The position numbers were made by a program, and so were the translations under genes. Shown here in pieces: positions 23,371 through 34,717 of a stretch of DNA of 64,000 bases; the stretch's first letter is position 1; each line of letters begins with the position of its first letter. The notes beneath the pieces are model-generated. The model made no database searches, was not told the origin of the DNA, and was given only the letters and a program-made list of their open reading frames with translations. The stretch is taken from contig JADNYV010000078.1 of assembly GCA_015501055.1 (NCBI GenBank), forward strand, positions 1-64,000, in the 5' to 3' direction. The stretch is from Mucidula mucida. Taxonomy: Eukaryota > Basidiomycota > Agaricomycetes > Agaricales > Physalacriaceae.

Positions 23371-25508
23371 ATGTTACCTGTCTCGTTGACCGTGGCGGCG
23401 GTCGTCCTCTTCAATACTGGCGCCGGGATTGCCTCTGCTGCCGATGGAATACGCGTGCTGGGTCCACAAGGCGTCAATCTGTGGCAACTGGAGCACGGGG
23501 CACCGAAATCCAAGGTTGTCTTCCAAGACTACCAGACCCAAGACGGGTTCCGAAATGAAGAATTTCCCGTGAATTGGTTCGAGCAGCCGCTGGATCATTT
23601 CGACGACGGCATAACGGACACCTTCCAGCAGCGCTACTGGGTAAATACGCGGCATTACAAGCCTGGCACTGGCGGACCGGTTATTGTTCTTGACGGTGGC
23701 GAGACCAGTGGAGAGGTGCGTCCATCATCTGCCGGACATCCTCGGACTGAATTCTCAGAACCGACTCCCATTCTTGGACACTGGCATCGTCGAAATCCTG
23801 GCGCGTGCGACTGGTGGCCTTGGTGTTGTCCTCGAGCACCGCTATTATGGTGCGTTCTCACGGATTGCGTAAATTTCTGGCTAACATTCGTAAAGGAGAG
23901 TCAATTGCCGTAAAGAACTTAACTACAGACTCCCTTCGGTATATCATCTATTATCACGTCTTCATATAACTGACTGTATCTAGATTTTTGAATAACGACC
24001 AAGCCGCGGCGGACAGCGCCAACTTCATGTCTAACATCAAATTCTCCGGTATCGACGAGGACCTAACGGCTCCAGGAACGCCATGGATATACTATGGTGG
24101 TTCATATGCGGGAGCGCGTGCAGCGCATATGAAGATACTCTATCCCGACTTGGTCTTCGGAGCCATCTCCTCCAGTGGTACTTCTACATGATTTCCCCCC
24201 GTTATCACCGTGTTCACTTCTTTTAGGTGTTACTCACGCAACGATTGTTTACTGGGAATACTTTGACCTAATTCGACAGGTCGCGGAATCCAAGTGCTCG
24301 CGCCATATTCAGAAATCTATCGCTACCGTCGACAGACTTCTTTCCAATCGCCGCCTCGCGCGCCCGCTCAAAGCCCTGTTTGGCTTAGCCGACCTCGAAC
24401 ACAACGATGACTTTGCGTCTATCCTCGAAGTTTGTCTCTGAATCTTGCTCAGAGTGTCGCTGATTTCTCCCTATGCAGACTCCTTTGGGATACTGGCAAG
24501 CGAAATGTTGGGACCCCGCATTTGGAAGCACTGGATTTGATGACTTTTGCGAATCCCTCAGCAAGCCTCCCTTCGGACTTGGACTCGTGGAAGGGACCGC
24601 AGGTTTTGAATATGAACATCCAACGCGGATGGTTTCGTTACCTGGTGGCCTGACCGTCGACTTTGCAGTCCTCAATTACGCGAAATGGATCAAAGAGGTC
24701 AGTATTCTCCGCGTGCTAGAGGAAGCAGACTGACAGTGTTTAGAATGTCGTCTCATCCTGTCCTGAGGATTCTACTATCGAAGAGGTAATCCGTCTTTCT
24801 CGTTTGGTTATTCTTGGCTAATTCACGCTGCAAGTGTTTCGGTACTTACGATGATAGCAAGTACACAAACACCTCTCTCGATCAAGAATGGCGTCTCTGG
24901 ATGTTCCAAGTGTGCACGCAATGGGGCTATTTCATGACAGCTCCTCCGGACCCGACGTATCCGTCTATTGTGTCGCAGTACATAACACTGGCTTATGAGT
25001 CGAAGCTCTGTAAACAGGTAGGTCGCGTCGTTGATATTTCTCGTAGATTTCTAATCGGTTGACATAGGCGTATCCTCCTGGCGACTTCTTCAAGGTTCCA
25101 GCGATGCCGAACGTGACTGCGGTGAATGTTCTGGGCGACTTTGATATTGCAGCTGACAGGCTCGCGATTATCGACGGAGAAGGTGTCTTCAGTTCAAAGC
25201 CGATTCAAATAAGCATCTGATCATGATGCTAGTCGATCCCTGGAGGCCAGCTACGCCCCACAGCGATTATGCCAAAGATCGCGAGGATACCATTGTACGG
25301 CCATTCAAGCTCATCCCAGGTATGCTATGTTTTTACATCTATTTCGTAAATACGCGTTAACAGTCCCGTAGATGCTGTTCACCACTACGATGAGTGGGGA
25401 TATAAGAACCTGGCTGATGAGCCGGAGGAGATACGCCAGATCCACGGGGAGATGATCTTGTTCGTTTTGGAATGGCTGAAGGATTGGACACCGCCCAAGA
25501 AGGGGTAG
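23371..25508 (+). CDS. Secreted serine peptidase of family S28 (prolyl carboxypeptidase-like)
   Basis: The ATG at 23371 opens a signal peptide, MLPVSLTVAAVVLFNTGAG. About eleven exons follow. Family blocks: FPVNWFEQPLDHFD, QRYWVNTRHYKPG, GPVIVLDGGETSGE, GLGVVLEHRYYGES, the nucleophile elbow YYGGSYAGARAAHMK with the catalytic Ser, FGAISSSG, QWGYFMTAPP, the Asp-bearing VDPWRPATP and the His region AVHHYDEWG. The end is EWLKDWTPPKKG. S28 enzymes of fungi are extracellular or vacuolar proline-directed peptidases. All catalytic elements are visible, so the gene looks functional. It sits inside an inverted repeat formed by two copies of an unknown gene, with the tRNA-Glu just upstream. Confidence 0.88.
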
Positions 25509-25734
25509 GACTGATGACTCGAGACCTCGAGCGCGTAGCGTAGGATCTACACGATGTTGAGGAATAATAATATACCTATGAATGTATGTATGCCAGCTTA
25601 GTATTGGTGAATGTCTTTCGCCAGTCTTTGGCACTCTTTTCAGTCCGACCGTTTCAAGAAGTTATCATCACATAAAGCCTTTTTCCAGATGAAGCACGGC
25701 CCATCGATCCAGAGACCAGTCGTTTACCCATCGA

Positions 25735-25780
25735 TGTGATTTATGGGTCATAAGAGTGGGAACGTGGAATGGGTATGTTC
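25735..25780. repeat. Direct repeat, left member flanking copy B
   Basis: TGTGATTT.TGGGTCATAAGAGTGG.AAC followed by GAAATG-like sequence recurs at 26456-26500 with few differences. The two lie about 720 bp apart and bracket copy B of the unknown gene. Confidence 0.6.
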
Positions 25781-25869
25781 CATGAGGCCTGAGCGGCGAT
25801 CAACGTTGGGTGCTTTCCATCACTTATCTAACTGTTGGAGGCGTAGAACTCGTGTTAAGCGCCTTTTCC

Positions 25870-26450
25870 TTTGTCCCAGCTCTCATCATGGACACTTTGG
25901 AAAACATCAAATGGCCCCCCATAAGCGCCATCCCCACCGGCCCGCCGTGCTGGCATTTACTCTTCGAGGCCCCGCCCATGACAAGGGAGCACGTCTATGC
26001 GTTCCTGCTCACCCACTTTGTGGATGACCTGGGATACAAATTGAAAGAACAGCCACTGTACTATCGTATCGACGATGAACGTACCGTTCATCTCTCGCGA
26101 GCCGCTTGAAGGTCGGCGGGTTGGCGGACCCTTCACTCCCGCGGAGGTCCTCAGGCTACTCCCGCACAACTGTATAGTTGGCGTGGACAATTATCACCCA
26201 GCAGTGCCCGCTGATGACCAGCATCCGGGGCAGCTCGCCCCCTCCCTCCCTCTCCTCCAGCGCGAGCAGTGACTCCTCGACAACTGATGGGGAGACTACG
26301 TTTCGAAAGTCTTCGACTTGACTCTCTCTGTTCTCCTCTCAATGACCACGCGCCCAGTGAGGCCCGTAGCACTCACCACGTTTGTACTGTTATGTATCCC
26401 GTCTGCTACAGTAGCTTGTGGCACCGCCGCTAGAATGAGAAATTGGGGTG
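25870..26450 (+). pseudogene. Unknown gene, copy B of an inverted duplicate pair
   Basis: Starts at the ATG at 25888 (MDTLENIKWPPISAIPTGPP) and is very similar to copy A (22144-22735, opposite strand) through YKLKEQPLYYRIDDERTVHL. A 2-bp deletion after the histidine then changes the frame and gives a stop (SRAA-stop at about 26109), whereas copy A continues SREPLEG. The nucleotide similarity nevertheless continues to about 26450. Family not recognised. Flanked by the 45-bp direct repeat. Confidence 0.6.
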
Positions 26451-26455
26451 GTCCT

Positions 26456-26500
26456 CTGTGATTTGTGGGGTCATAAGAGTGGAACCTGAAATGAGTATGC
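26456..26500. repeat. Direct repeat, right member flanking copy B
   Basis: Partner of the repeat at 25735-25780; see that entry. Confidence 0.6.
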
Positions 26501-27079
26501 TGCATGGCCATCTATCGCGACAGTCGGAAGTCTGGCAGGCCCTTTTCACCCTGCAACTCTCACATAAGCTTCTATCACCCAGTAGCCGGGGCAACCTTCC
26601 CCCCTCGCCATCTTTGCGTAGAACTGGCCAGTTCACGATGAGAAGACATCAAGATCCGCAAGAATTCTACTCGGCTGTCTACCGAACCGACAGATATCGA
26701 AAAAGGAAAGGCTATGGATACAGTGAGATATACAATATTTGATAGTCCAATTAAATCTGCCAGCAGACGAGGTATATGATATGCAGGTTTATACCAACTC
26801 TAGTGCCATACTTGTCGTGGAGGAGAGACGTGAAATCGGGAGCGGAACAGAAACCACTACTGAGGCGCGCGGTGGCGCAGTCGGTGCGAGGGCACCCCCA
26901 ACGTCATTGAGGGTTATTTGAGACATGGGCCGCGTCAAGTCGCGAGTGGAGTCGGTGCTCTTGTCGCTCAAGTGGCCGCGAAACATAGAAGACGAGATGG
27001 TGTCAAAAGAAATCTGACGAGGCTTTCCTCGTTTCACGAACAGCGGTAGTGTCCCCTGAGTCGCAGAAGTCGACTCCCT
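26501..27079. other. Intergenic, no gene seen
   Basis: Between the copy B repeat and the 3' end of the STE3 receptor gene. I looked for a short frame ending in a CAAX box, which would mark a lipopeptide pheromone gene, and saw none. Confidence 0.4.
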
Positions 27080-28341
27080 TCACTTCATCGTTAGACAATG
27101 CACACTCTTAATAGCCGAACGAACCAACCTTGTTGAAGACTGGAATGACGAGGCACCCAGTTTGGTCTTCACCACCCCAAACAACTTCATATACCTCCTC
27201 CTCGCGTCCTGCGTCAGTCCGAAGACCGCGAAGAACACCACCGCCGTGAACGGCATAAACCACCTCGTCAGCTCCAGCGCTGTCGCCGCAACCCCGCTTT
27301 GGCGCCACAGAACCGCCGGAAACACATTCACTTGCTCAAACCCAAAGTGCGTGTCCTCCCAGCCGAGCCAGGGCGACAACAGACCGGGCTGGGCGTTCAG
27401 ATACAAAACGAGTGACGCGGTGGGCACGGTGAACGCAACGTCGACGCCGGCGATGGCCATCAGACGAAAGTACCGTCTCGAGTCGAGGTGGGTGCTGTGC
27501 GCGGAAAGGAGGGAGTTGAATTGGGCGCGGCGGTGTTTGAAGGCGCGGATGCTGAGCACTAAGACGTATGAGAAATGAGAAGAGAAGAAAGTGTTGTACG
27601 TACAGCAGTAGATGGCAGAAATGAGGCCGATGACGATGGCAGGCAGGTTGTATATGACGAGGGCGACCCAGGTATCGTAGATGACTGGATTGCAGCCGTA
27701 GTCTTCGTAGATGTCGAAGCGGTTGCCTTGGACAATGTAATCTGTCGTGTTTCGTTTGTTAGTAAGCCTTGCAGTGCACGTAAAAAGGCTTGCGTACCAG
27801 CTATCATGGAGAGAATCGGCACACCGAGACATAGAGATAGGTCGATTGATATCTCACGGCGGCGCTAAAGACGTTCGTGTCAATATCGTAAGAGGGTATA
27901 AGCTAGTAACTAAAACCATACATCGGTTGTCGTCTTATTCACTGTAGTCGAAGTTGCAATATGATAGAGGCGTCTGTTGATACAGAGCGAACATGCGGGG
28001 ATGGCGGCTCCAAGAGCCATGATATAATGAACAGCTATCAAGAGTAAGCTCGGTGCATGACTGAGACAACAGAAACCTACAGATATCACACCAAACAGGC
28101 GCCACGTTGTCTAAGCGGCCATTCCAGATGACAGAATTGATAAAGTAGTTCAAACACCCGAATCCGGTCCAGAGCATGAACGCGCATGTCCCGATGTTCC
28201 ATGCTGCATTGCTGCAAGTCAGCTGAGGTCCCAGAGGGAATGATATCACGTACCTTGCAGGTGCCACGATAAAGGCATCATACACAGCACGAAGCCTATG
28301 AAGGAAAAGACAGAATAAACAGTATTGATCGGGAAAGTCAT
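27080..28341 (-). CDS. STE3-type G protein-coupled pheromone receptor
   Basis: Seven-helix receptor of the STE3 (class D, a-factor receptor) family. The chosen start, MTFPINTVYSVFSFIGFVLC, is the usual family N-terminus and helix 1. Exons join cleanly through PLSWHLQAWNIGTC, LWTGFGCLNYFINSVIWNGR, VAPVWCDISVHYIMALGAAI, the family-typical IDLSLCLGVPIL, QGNRFDIYEDYGCNPVIYD and the IYCLLSIRAFKHRRAQFNSLL loop. The later helices end at PFTAVVFFAVFGL. The cytoplasmic tail after helix 7 is short (about 45 residues). Such receptors bind farnesylated peptide pheromones and define the basidiomycete P/R (B) mating-type locus, but mushrooms also carry non-mating STE3 paralogues. No pheromone precursor was found beside it, which favours a non-mating-type role. 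Confidence 0.88.
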
Positions 28342-29203
28342 CGAAGCGAAAAGTAACGAGCGAAGGGGAGCGAGAACAAGAGCCAGTCCTATCGTCCTGA
28401 GGCATATTGATATATAGCGGAGGGCACGCCGCAATCGCTCGACTCTGAACAAGAGCCGTTCCCAAAGTGGAAATCGTTCACCGCCTCTGGAATTCCCAAT
28501 TTGGCCGAGTCCTTGTGCGTGTCCGTGTATGGCTGAAGAGCAAGCAGGCGTGGTTGACTGTCAACGTCCGTTGCTTGGAGACAGTGCGCGGCGTATGTCA
28601 GACGGTGGATGGACGGCTGGTCGCCTTATATACGAATCGGAACCGGAATAGCCATGTTTATCTGACTTCCGAAAGAAATGTGCTGCAAATGATTTTAAGT
28701 GAAGAAATTCCTGAATACATGTCGTTTTAGGGAATCTAGAGTTGTTGGAGGATAGTAGCAGAATCGTGTGTGAACGTAAGAAACGAAGAGTGATCGTGAT
28801 GTGACGCTGCCCGTGGCGGAAGCTCGTTGGGCGTGAAGAAGAGCTCCCGACAAAATGAAGTCCTAGCCGTGCGTCTCTAAACAATCGCGCCATACATACA
28901 TACGCCAATCCTCTACTTCATGGAAAGTATACTCCTATGCGTAGGTAGTTCTGCGTCGTTTTCATCCTCGCTCAGCTACATAAATCACGAATTGTATGGA
29001 AGTTTCCAATACTCGAGTTGCATCAAACAAACTACTGTCGACCAGCGCGTTTGACGTTGAGAACGATGCCATTATCGACATCATCCTGCATAGTAAGAGC
29101 GCGTCATTCGTAAGAGCCAAAATTTGAACGTTGTCCTCCCAAATTCAATGAAGTACCGTGTTGGTAAAAAGTTCTGTACATTGTGATACAAATTGATTAC
29201 TTC
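28342..29203. other. STE3 upstream region, no gene
   Basis: Holds the receptor promoter and the 3' flank of the epimerase gene. A 43-codon frame from 28996 has no CAAX end and no domain. Confidence 0.45.
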
Positions 29204-30312
29204 TCAAAGCTTTTGAGATGACGAAGACTCCAGCTCGACAATTTGGTCGAAGCCAGGGTATGCCGGGAGATTCAAAGCATATTTCTCCTCCAATGTTCTA
29301 AAATAATCTTGAGAACAAGACCAACGTCGAACCACGATAAAAAGACGTACTTGGGCACGAACCGCCCACCAAGGAAATGAGTACCCGAGAAGGCGCGAAC
29401 GCCTTCCTTCGGTGCAGTCAAACTAATGAGCACGTCTGGGTTCAGTCCCACGCCCGCTTCGTTCCCGAGTTCGACGTCCCACCCCGAGGGTATGTCCACG
29501 GAAACGATAGGCAAATGGGACTCCGTGATGAGGGACAAAGCAGAGTCGAAAGGTGCTCGAACCGGCCCCTTGAATGAGAACCCAAAGATAGCATCCAGGA
29601 TGACATCGGAAGAAGCAAGAGCTGAGCGGAGACCATCAATTTCCATCGAAGGGGGAAGAGTCTGGATCTTCATGTTGTCACACTGTTGCTTTAGTCGCTG
29701 CAATAGTCGTCGTCAATCAGTCGGCACATTGCGCTACCTCGACGCGATATACCTTGTAGATGTCTTTCGAACCGGGCTTTAAATCATATGAGCGAAATGA
29801 CGAACTACATCGGCTGGTCAGAGAATACCTTTGGCATATAGATCGTTGGTTTATAACCAAACATACCTACACATCTGTCGTTAACGCACTCGATCGCGCA
29901 AACGTTGCGCCACTTACTGAGATGACGAGCCGCGACTAAACCATCACCACCTCGAGAGAGGCGTTGAATTCCATACTGCCCAACGGAATTGGTATATCGA
30001 CCTACCCTGATTGCCTGGACCACAGCAGACGAGAACGCGATTATACCCTTTATTGTCGTACACCTTCGCGAGCGTCTGAGCGCACGCCAAACCAGCGAGT
30101 TCCATAAGCTGAAATGCCAGTTGTTAACGACGAATTTGCTTGAAACAGCCGGCGCCGCGGCGGTCTACCTGGTCGAGGCTGAACGCCCCCGCGGTGCTCA
30201 TGAGCTCCTCGTCAATCTGCCGGATCGTCAACACAGCCAAGTATCAGGTACACATCGGAGAAGTTCCCCTGACCTGCTGGGCAACCTTCGCAGTGAGATA
30301 GCGCACGGACAT
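29204..30312 (-). CDS. NAD(P)H-hydrate epimerase (YjeF_N domain)
   Basis: Metabolite-repair enzyme that interconverts R- and S-NAD(P)HX so that a dehydratase can restore NAD(P)H. Eight exons fit, starting [13 protein letters not shown] and joined to [79 protein letters not shown], then [40 protein letters not shown] and [10 protein letters not shown]. The last exon gives [19 protein letters not shown] and stops at 29204. GPGNQGGDG and DIPSGWDVE are the diagnostic substrate-binding motifs. Length (about 245 residues) is normal. It is divergent from the seven-helix gene, sharing a ~340-bp promoter. Confidence 0.92.
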
Positions 30313-30655
30313 GGTCGCGGTGAGAGAATTTGACTGTGATGACATCACCAGTGAAATTGAACGCGTAGCAACCAAATGCAGATTCATTATAATGGATTTG
30401 ACTTTGGACCTCCATCACAAGGCCGCCCGTCTCTTTCAAGGGTGCAAAACTCTGCGTTCCTATGGCACCCAATGCCGCTTGTATATTTCCCTGCTTTAGG
30501 CTCTCTCCGTATGCAATGCTATTTGTATCTCAGCTCTTGTCTTCGTCGCGACGTTTTTCCCTGATTCAAATTCCTCCCTTCTCCCACATAGCTATCGGGA
30601 GCAGGCTCCCAAATTGCTCCCTCTTCACTCTTTACCAACGACGACTGTCTAAACT
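30313..30655. promoter_or_regulatory. Bidirectional promoter region
   Basis: A 343-bp interval between the divergent starts of the epimerase (-) and the seven-helix membrane protein (+). No coding sequence was identified. Confidence 0.5.
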
Positions 30656-32354
30656 ATGATTTCTCTACTTGCACTGCGAGGTGAGTACTCAACTCAACTG
30701 GATTTCTGCGTTTTCGACTAAGGGATTCGTGAACAGTGATTGCGACCGTCGTGCACGGCATAGCGCAGATATGCACTATCCTCCGCCTGGTGTACCAGAA
30801 ACGGAAACATCGCATGTGGCTCGATGATGGTTTTGTGGCTGCAGCGCTGCTCTGCTCTATTGCATGGCTTGTGTGCTTCTGGATCCGGTCGCAAGGTGCG
30901 TCTGTCTCGAGAGATGCTCGAGGACTCCTCTGACTTGCATCGCAGGGGTGGATTCCCTTGCGCAGTCGCATCTATGGCGATTGCGTGCTTACTGGACAGA
31001 TAGTCTAACATTTCTCACTGTTGTATGGTAAGCGCGCCTGCGGTTGCGATGCTCGTAATATTGAGGCGTGTTTTAGGTTTACTCGGACCGCCGTGTTGCT
31101 GTCGACTGTCCGACTCGCACCGCCAGGACTGTTTTCCCGTCAAATTCCCTTCTTCGCGTCCATACTCTTCCTCATGATGTGGGGCGCGCTGCTTATACAG
31201 CGAGTATACATGTGCCACTACAACTCCTCCTGGGAATCCGAGGATGACCCTCAATGTACTAGTATGTGCTGGACTCTTCCGTCCTAAAGTATCGTTCTCA
31301 TTGTATGTTTGCAGATATCCCCATGAAAATCACTGGACTCGCCTGTAGGTCTGCTCTTACATCTGCGGGATGTGCTCTAATCGCGTTTTTCAGGCGAACT
31401 TTTCTCAGATTTCATTCTCATCGTTTCACCCATCGTGGCGCTTGCATCTTCACCCGTTGCTCGGAAGCAACGCCGGCTTCTCCTCATCACCTTCATCTCT
31501 TCACTCGCCTTTACCATTGTCAGCGTGGCTCATGCCGTATACACCGTCCGCAACTTTGGGAGCCGTTCAGAAGACCTCACGGTCATCATTCAGGTTTGCA
31601 CCCCCTTCTCCTCCAAAGTTTCGGCGCCGGATTCTGACATCCCCTATCTTCGCAGTCGGGCGCCTCGTTACTGTTTTCCAATCTCGTTGTCGGCATCATG
31701 TTCGCGCACCAGCGCATGAACCCCAATGTGGAGTACCCCGATGAGTTTAGCGAGGGCACCTACAGCACTCCTCGACGTAAACGCGGCTCCAACAGTCGCA
31801 TGAAAGCGCGCATCGGGTCGCCCAGGGCGCTGAATTCCATCCACCTCAAACTCGACGGCCACGAGTCCTTCGGCACGTCCTCGCCTCACCGCTACGTCAA
31901 CGAGCGCGAGAGCAGCGAGGAGTCTGCCCCAACAACCGAGGAAAAGCTTAGAGATTCCGCGATTGCGATGTCTCCCTACATACCCGACATGAAAGTGCCC
32001 TATGGCGTGATTCCCTCGAGCAGGCTGCTGGATCCGCGCTCAGCGCACGTCGACGACCAGTCCTCCATCTCGTTGTACTCGAAGGAGTCGCGGAACCGTG
32101 ACAGCAGCCTCTCGACGTACCCGATGTTGCAGGATGACACCGAGGTGCTGACGTCGCCTCCTCCGGCGGCGACGAAGAACGTCCGCTTCCTCAGCCCGCT
32201 GCCAAAGATCGCAGACCGCTCGACGGGCTCGACGTTTTCATCCATGCTAAACTCATACCTGGCGGATGACAGTCCCAAGTTTTCGGATTGGAATCGTTCT
32301 CATCGTCAAAACGTGGCTGTTCCACCCAAGACTGTACCACCCGTTCGTTTCTGA
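30656..32354 (+). CDS. Seven-helix membrane protein, fungal rhodopsin-domain-like
   Basis: About seven exons. The start is MISLLALR followed by an intron after 30680. Helical segments include VIATVVHGIAQICTILRLVY, DDGFVAAALLCSIAWLVCFW, DSLTFLTVVWFTRTAVLLS, FFASILFLMMWGALLIQRVY, DFILIVSPIVALAS, LLLITFISSLAFTIVSV and a last one in SGASLLFSNLVVGIMFA. The motif RxVYQKRKHRMWLDDG between helices 1 and 2 resembles the RxxxRxxxxxxGxDD motif of the large fungal rhodopsin-domain (Pth11-like) family. The C-terminal ~200 residues are a Ser-rich cytoplasmic tail. A sensory or orphan receptor role is only inferred; the exact family is not proven. Confidence 0.7.
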
Positions 32355-32453
32355 ACATCCACTCTTTTTTTCCCCCCTTCTTGCCCCAGCGTATCTTATT
32401 TGATGTTTATTCTGAATCTTTTTCTCTTTACCTTCGTTCTTGTGCGTAGATAT

Positions 32454-32566
32454 CAGCATGTAATTTGTGAGAATCGATGTAAGTGTACATATATGACAAC
32501 AGCATCGTACTATACAACCGTAGAGAGAGAAAGAAATATACAATGTACACACATAAGAGAGAAATA
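32454..32566. repeat. Direct repeat, copy 1
   Basis: Shares TTTGTGAGAATCGATGTA, CATCGTACTATA and AAAGAAATATACAATGTA with copy 2 at 32885-32993 in the same order and orientation, at roughly 85 percent identity by eye. Confidence 0.65.
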
Positions 32567-32671
32567 CACAACGTATACACTCATGGGCTAGGGGTGTGAC
32601 ATGGGAATCGTCCTTGCAGTAAGACATAACAGAAGTGTAGTTACTAGGTGGGCATTATGAGAGCCTTCTTT

Positions 32672-32812
32672 TCATCAGGAATGAACTCGGATGACCCGAA
32701 GACGGCCTTTCACTGAGGGAAAGGTCTGCAGTGGTGGGACCAGTTTACAATGAAGTGATTGCGCTGCAACTGAGCCAAAAAAAAATTGTGTGTGCCACAT
32801 TTCGTACGACTT
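32672..32812. repeat. Left arm of inverted repeat around the MYND gene
   Basis: Its reverse complement matches 34718-34846: GGCTCA.TTGCAG, CACTTCAT.GTAAACTGG, TCCCACCACTGCAGACCTT and GGGTCA.CCGAGTTCATTCC. The arms lie about 2 kb apart and enclose the MYND zinc-finger gene and the tRNA-Leu. Confidence 0.7.
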
Positions 32813-32884
32813 ATCATCCCGAGTACCTCGAGCCTCAAACCGCTGATTGCAAGCCTCAACGAAAAGAGCATCGTGTAGTTATCA

Positions 32885-32993
32885 TCATGTAGTATTTTGT
32901 GAGAATCGATGTACAGAAGTGTACAGATATAACAGCAACATCGTACTATATAACCCTCGAGAGAAAAAGAAATATACAATGTATACACATAAG
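32885..32993. repeat. Direct repeat, copy 2
   Basis: Partner of 32454-32566; see that entry. Confidence 0.65.
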
Positions 32994-33066
32994 GTAAAAA
33001 AAAAGTCGGGCATGGGTATCGTTAAGAACGTGAATAAACTTGAAAAGTCCAATCCAGTCCAATGAT

Positions 33067-34244
33067 TCACGTCGACCGCACGCATACTCGGCGGTGCTCC
33101 TCCCAGTCATTCCTCTGATGCTCGGTGGAGCAATACTTGACGAGCTTGCATTTACTGCACGTCTGTCCGACAACCTTGGTCGACTCCATGCTGTTCTCCG
33201 AGCCTTCGCTGCTCGAGCTACCAGACGCCTGCTCTTCGTCAAAGCAAACGGAGCACTCGATCCAATTGCACATCTGGCGCTGGCGTATTCGCCGCCCAAA
33301 CTTGCCACCGCGTTTGATATCGAGGACTGAGGCTGTCTCGAGTCCGCGTCGAGGGAAGCGAATCATTTCGCAATCCTCGGTGCAGCAGGGATTAGGACAG
33401 CCGGTGGGATAGTCGTAAAAGACGTCCTCATCTGGCACAAAGGAGGGATGAGTGAATAGGATCTGTGAATAGGAGGTGGTTTGATGGGAGAACAGGACGA
33501 TGAAGCGCGGGCGCTTTTCGTAAAGGATAGCACGGAGAGTGAGGTCGATCTGGGGAAAGCAGGGATTTCGCCGCTGCCTGACGAGCATGTGAGATATACG
33601 CATATCTGCCACTGAAATTAGAAAGGTAAGATGGAAAGTGTAGACGCCTTACGCTCGTATTGTATCTTGCGCTCCATGGATGGTTTGCATGTCCTGCCAA
33701 AGGCCTGTCGACAGACTAGCTTAAAGTACGCGGTAACATCGTCCATCTCCTGGCGCTTGAGATCGGTGACGATAATGTATATCTCGTCGCAGCCAACGTC
33801 GTGCATGCCGCGCAGGATCATGAGTTCTGGGAGCTGTAGACACTGAGAATACGCGTCCGATACGGAAACAAGACGCACCATGGTAAAGACAACGGGCATC
33901 ATGGACAGCTTGCGCTCCTGCATGGACTGGTGGTGATAGACATGTGTGGTCCATGTCCTGTCGAGGGGTATCAGCCGCCCTGTATCGACTGTGCGGCAGA
34001 AAATGTTCTCTGGGACAAATTCTCCTTTATTCCAGACGATGATCTGCTTGCTGTGGTTGTGTGCGTGCTTTCTTTCACGGACGTCGCGAAACCACTCGTG
34101 ATATGCATCGTGTGTCAACCCGCGATGCTCCAGCCATTTATCGATGAGCATATCCGTCGAGTCGTGATCCAGCGTCGTCTTGACAAGCTCGGTCATCGTC
34201 AACGACGGCGGAGAGAATAGTGAATAGTACTGGTTTCGCGGCAT
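33067..34244 (-). CDS. MYND-type zinc-finger protein
   Basis: Two exons, joined over a 41-nt intron (about 33610-33650), give about 378 residues starting MPRNQYYSLFSPPSL and ending RRVCVRST. The C-terminal MYND finger has the expected Cys/His pattern: CSVCFDEE, TCSKCKLVKYCSTEHQRNDW and EHRRVC. A Ser-rich insertion separates the first Cys pair from the second. The ~280 residues before it show no domain that I recognise. MYND fingers mediate protein-protein contacts and are abundant in mushrooms, often in transcription-linked or unknown proteins. The gene appears intact and lies within an inverted repeat. Confidence 0.82.
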
Positions 34245-34592
34245 GCTCGTGGTGGTGGTCAGAGGGATGAAAGCAATAAGCAGCCAAACAAAGCCAATGA
34301 TCCTTCCTCATCGCCACTTTATACCGCCCTTGTATTTTCTGTGGCCGTGCATCGTTCTTGAACAGCAATCAAACCCAATAAAAGAACAATCAACCGTTCT
34401 AGTACGCGAATCATGACCACTGATGGTTCTAGCCGCACACAATTCACCAGGGAAATTGACCCACACTCTCAAACAAACTCTGCATTGCATCTTCAGAAAG
34501 CCTGAAGGTGGGCAGAAGGGAGCTGGCTGAATTGCTGTATGTCCAAGGGATATCTGAGCGCGACAGAAACACCTCCCAGCTAAAACAAGCAC
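34245..34592. other. MYND gene promoter region
   Basis: Upstream region of the MYND gene and 5' flank of the tRNA-Leu. No further gene was identified. Confidence 0.5.
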
Positions 34593-34696
34593 GGTGAGAT
34601 GGCCGAGCGGTCTAAGGCGCCAGACTAAGGAGCCACGTGGCGTTGCCACGATGTAATCTGGTCCGAAAGGGCGTGGGTTCGAATCCCACTCTCATC
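34593..34696 (+). tRNA. tRNA-Leu (anticodon AAG) with intron
   Basis: The acceptor stem GGTGAGA pairs with TCTCATC. The A box TGGCCGAGCGGTCTAAGGCG and B box GGTTCGAATCC are canonical. The anticodon stem CCAGA/TCTGG brackets loop CT-AAG-G followed by an intron of about 25 nt containing a small hairpin (GCCACGTGGC). The long variable arm GTCCGAAAGGGC is typical of leucine tRNAs. Confidence 0.88.
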
Positions 34697-34717
34697 ATTT
34701 TTTTGGATTTAAGAGCA

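Larger units (their letters stand above)
32355..33066. other. Repeat-bearing intergenic region
   Basis: Contains a ~110-bp direct repeat (32454-32566 and 32885-32993) and the left arm of an inverted repeat (32672-32812). Both are listed separately. No gene is seen. Confidence 0.55.

Noticed and set aside
28467..28730. Forward frame of 87 codons upstream of the STE3 receptor
   Set aside because: No domain, no CAAX end, and it overlaps the promoter region of the receptor; low-complexity Val/Arg content suggests chance.
28996..29127. Small frame tested as a lipopeptide pheromone precursor
   Set aside because: It ends in VRAKI, not a CAAX box, and has no other pheromone hallmark.
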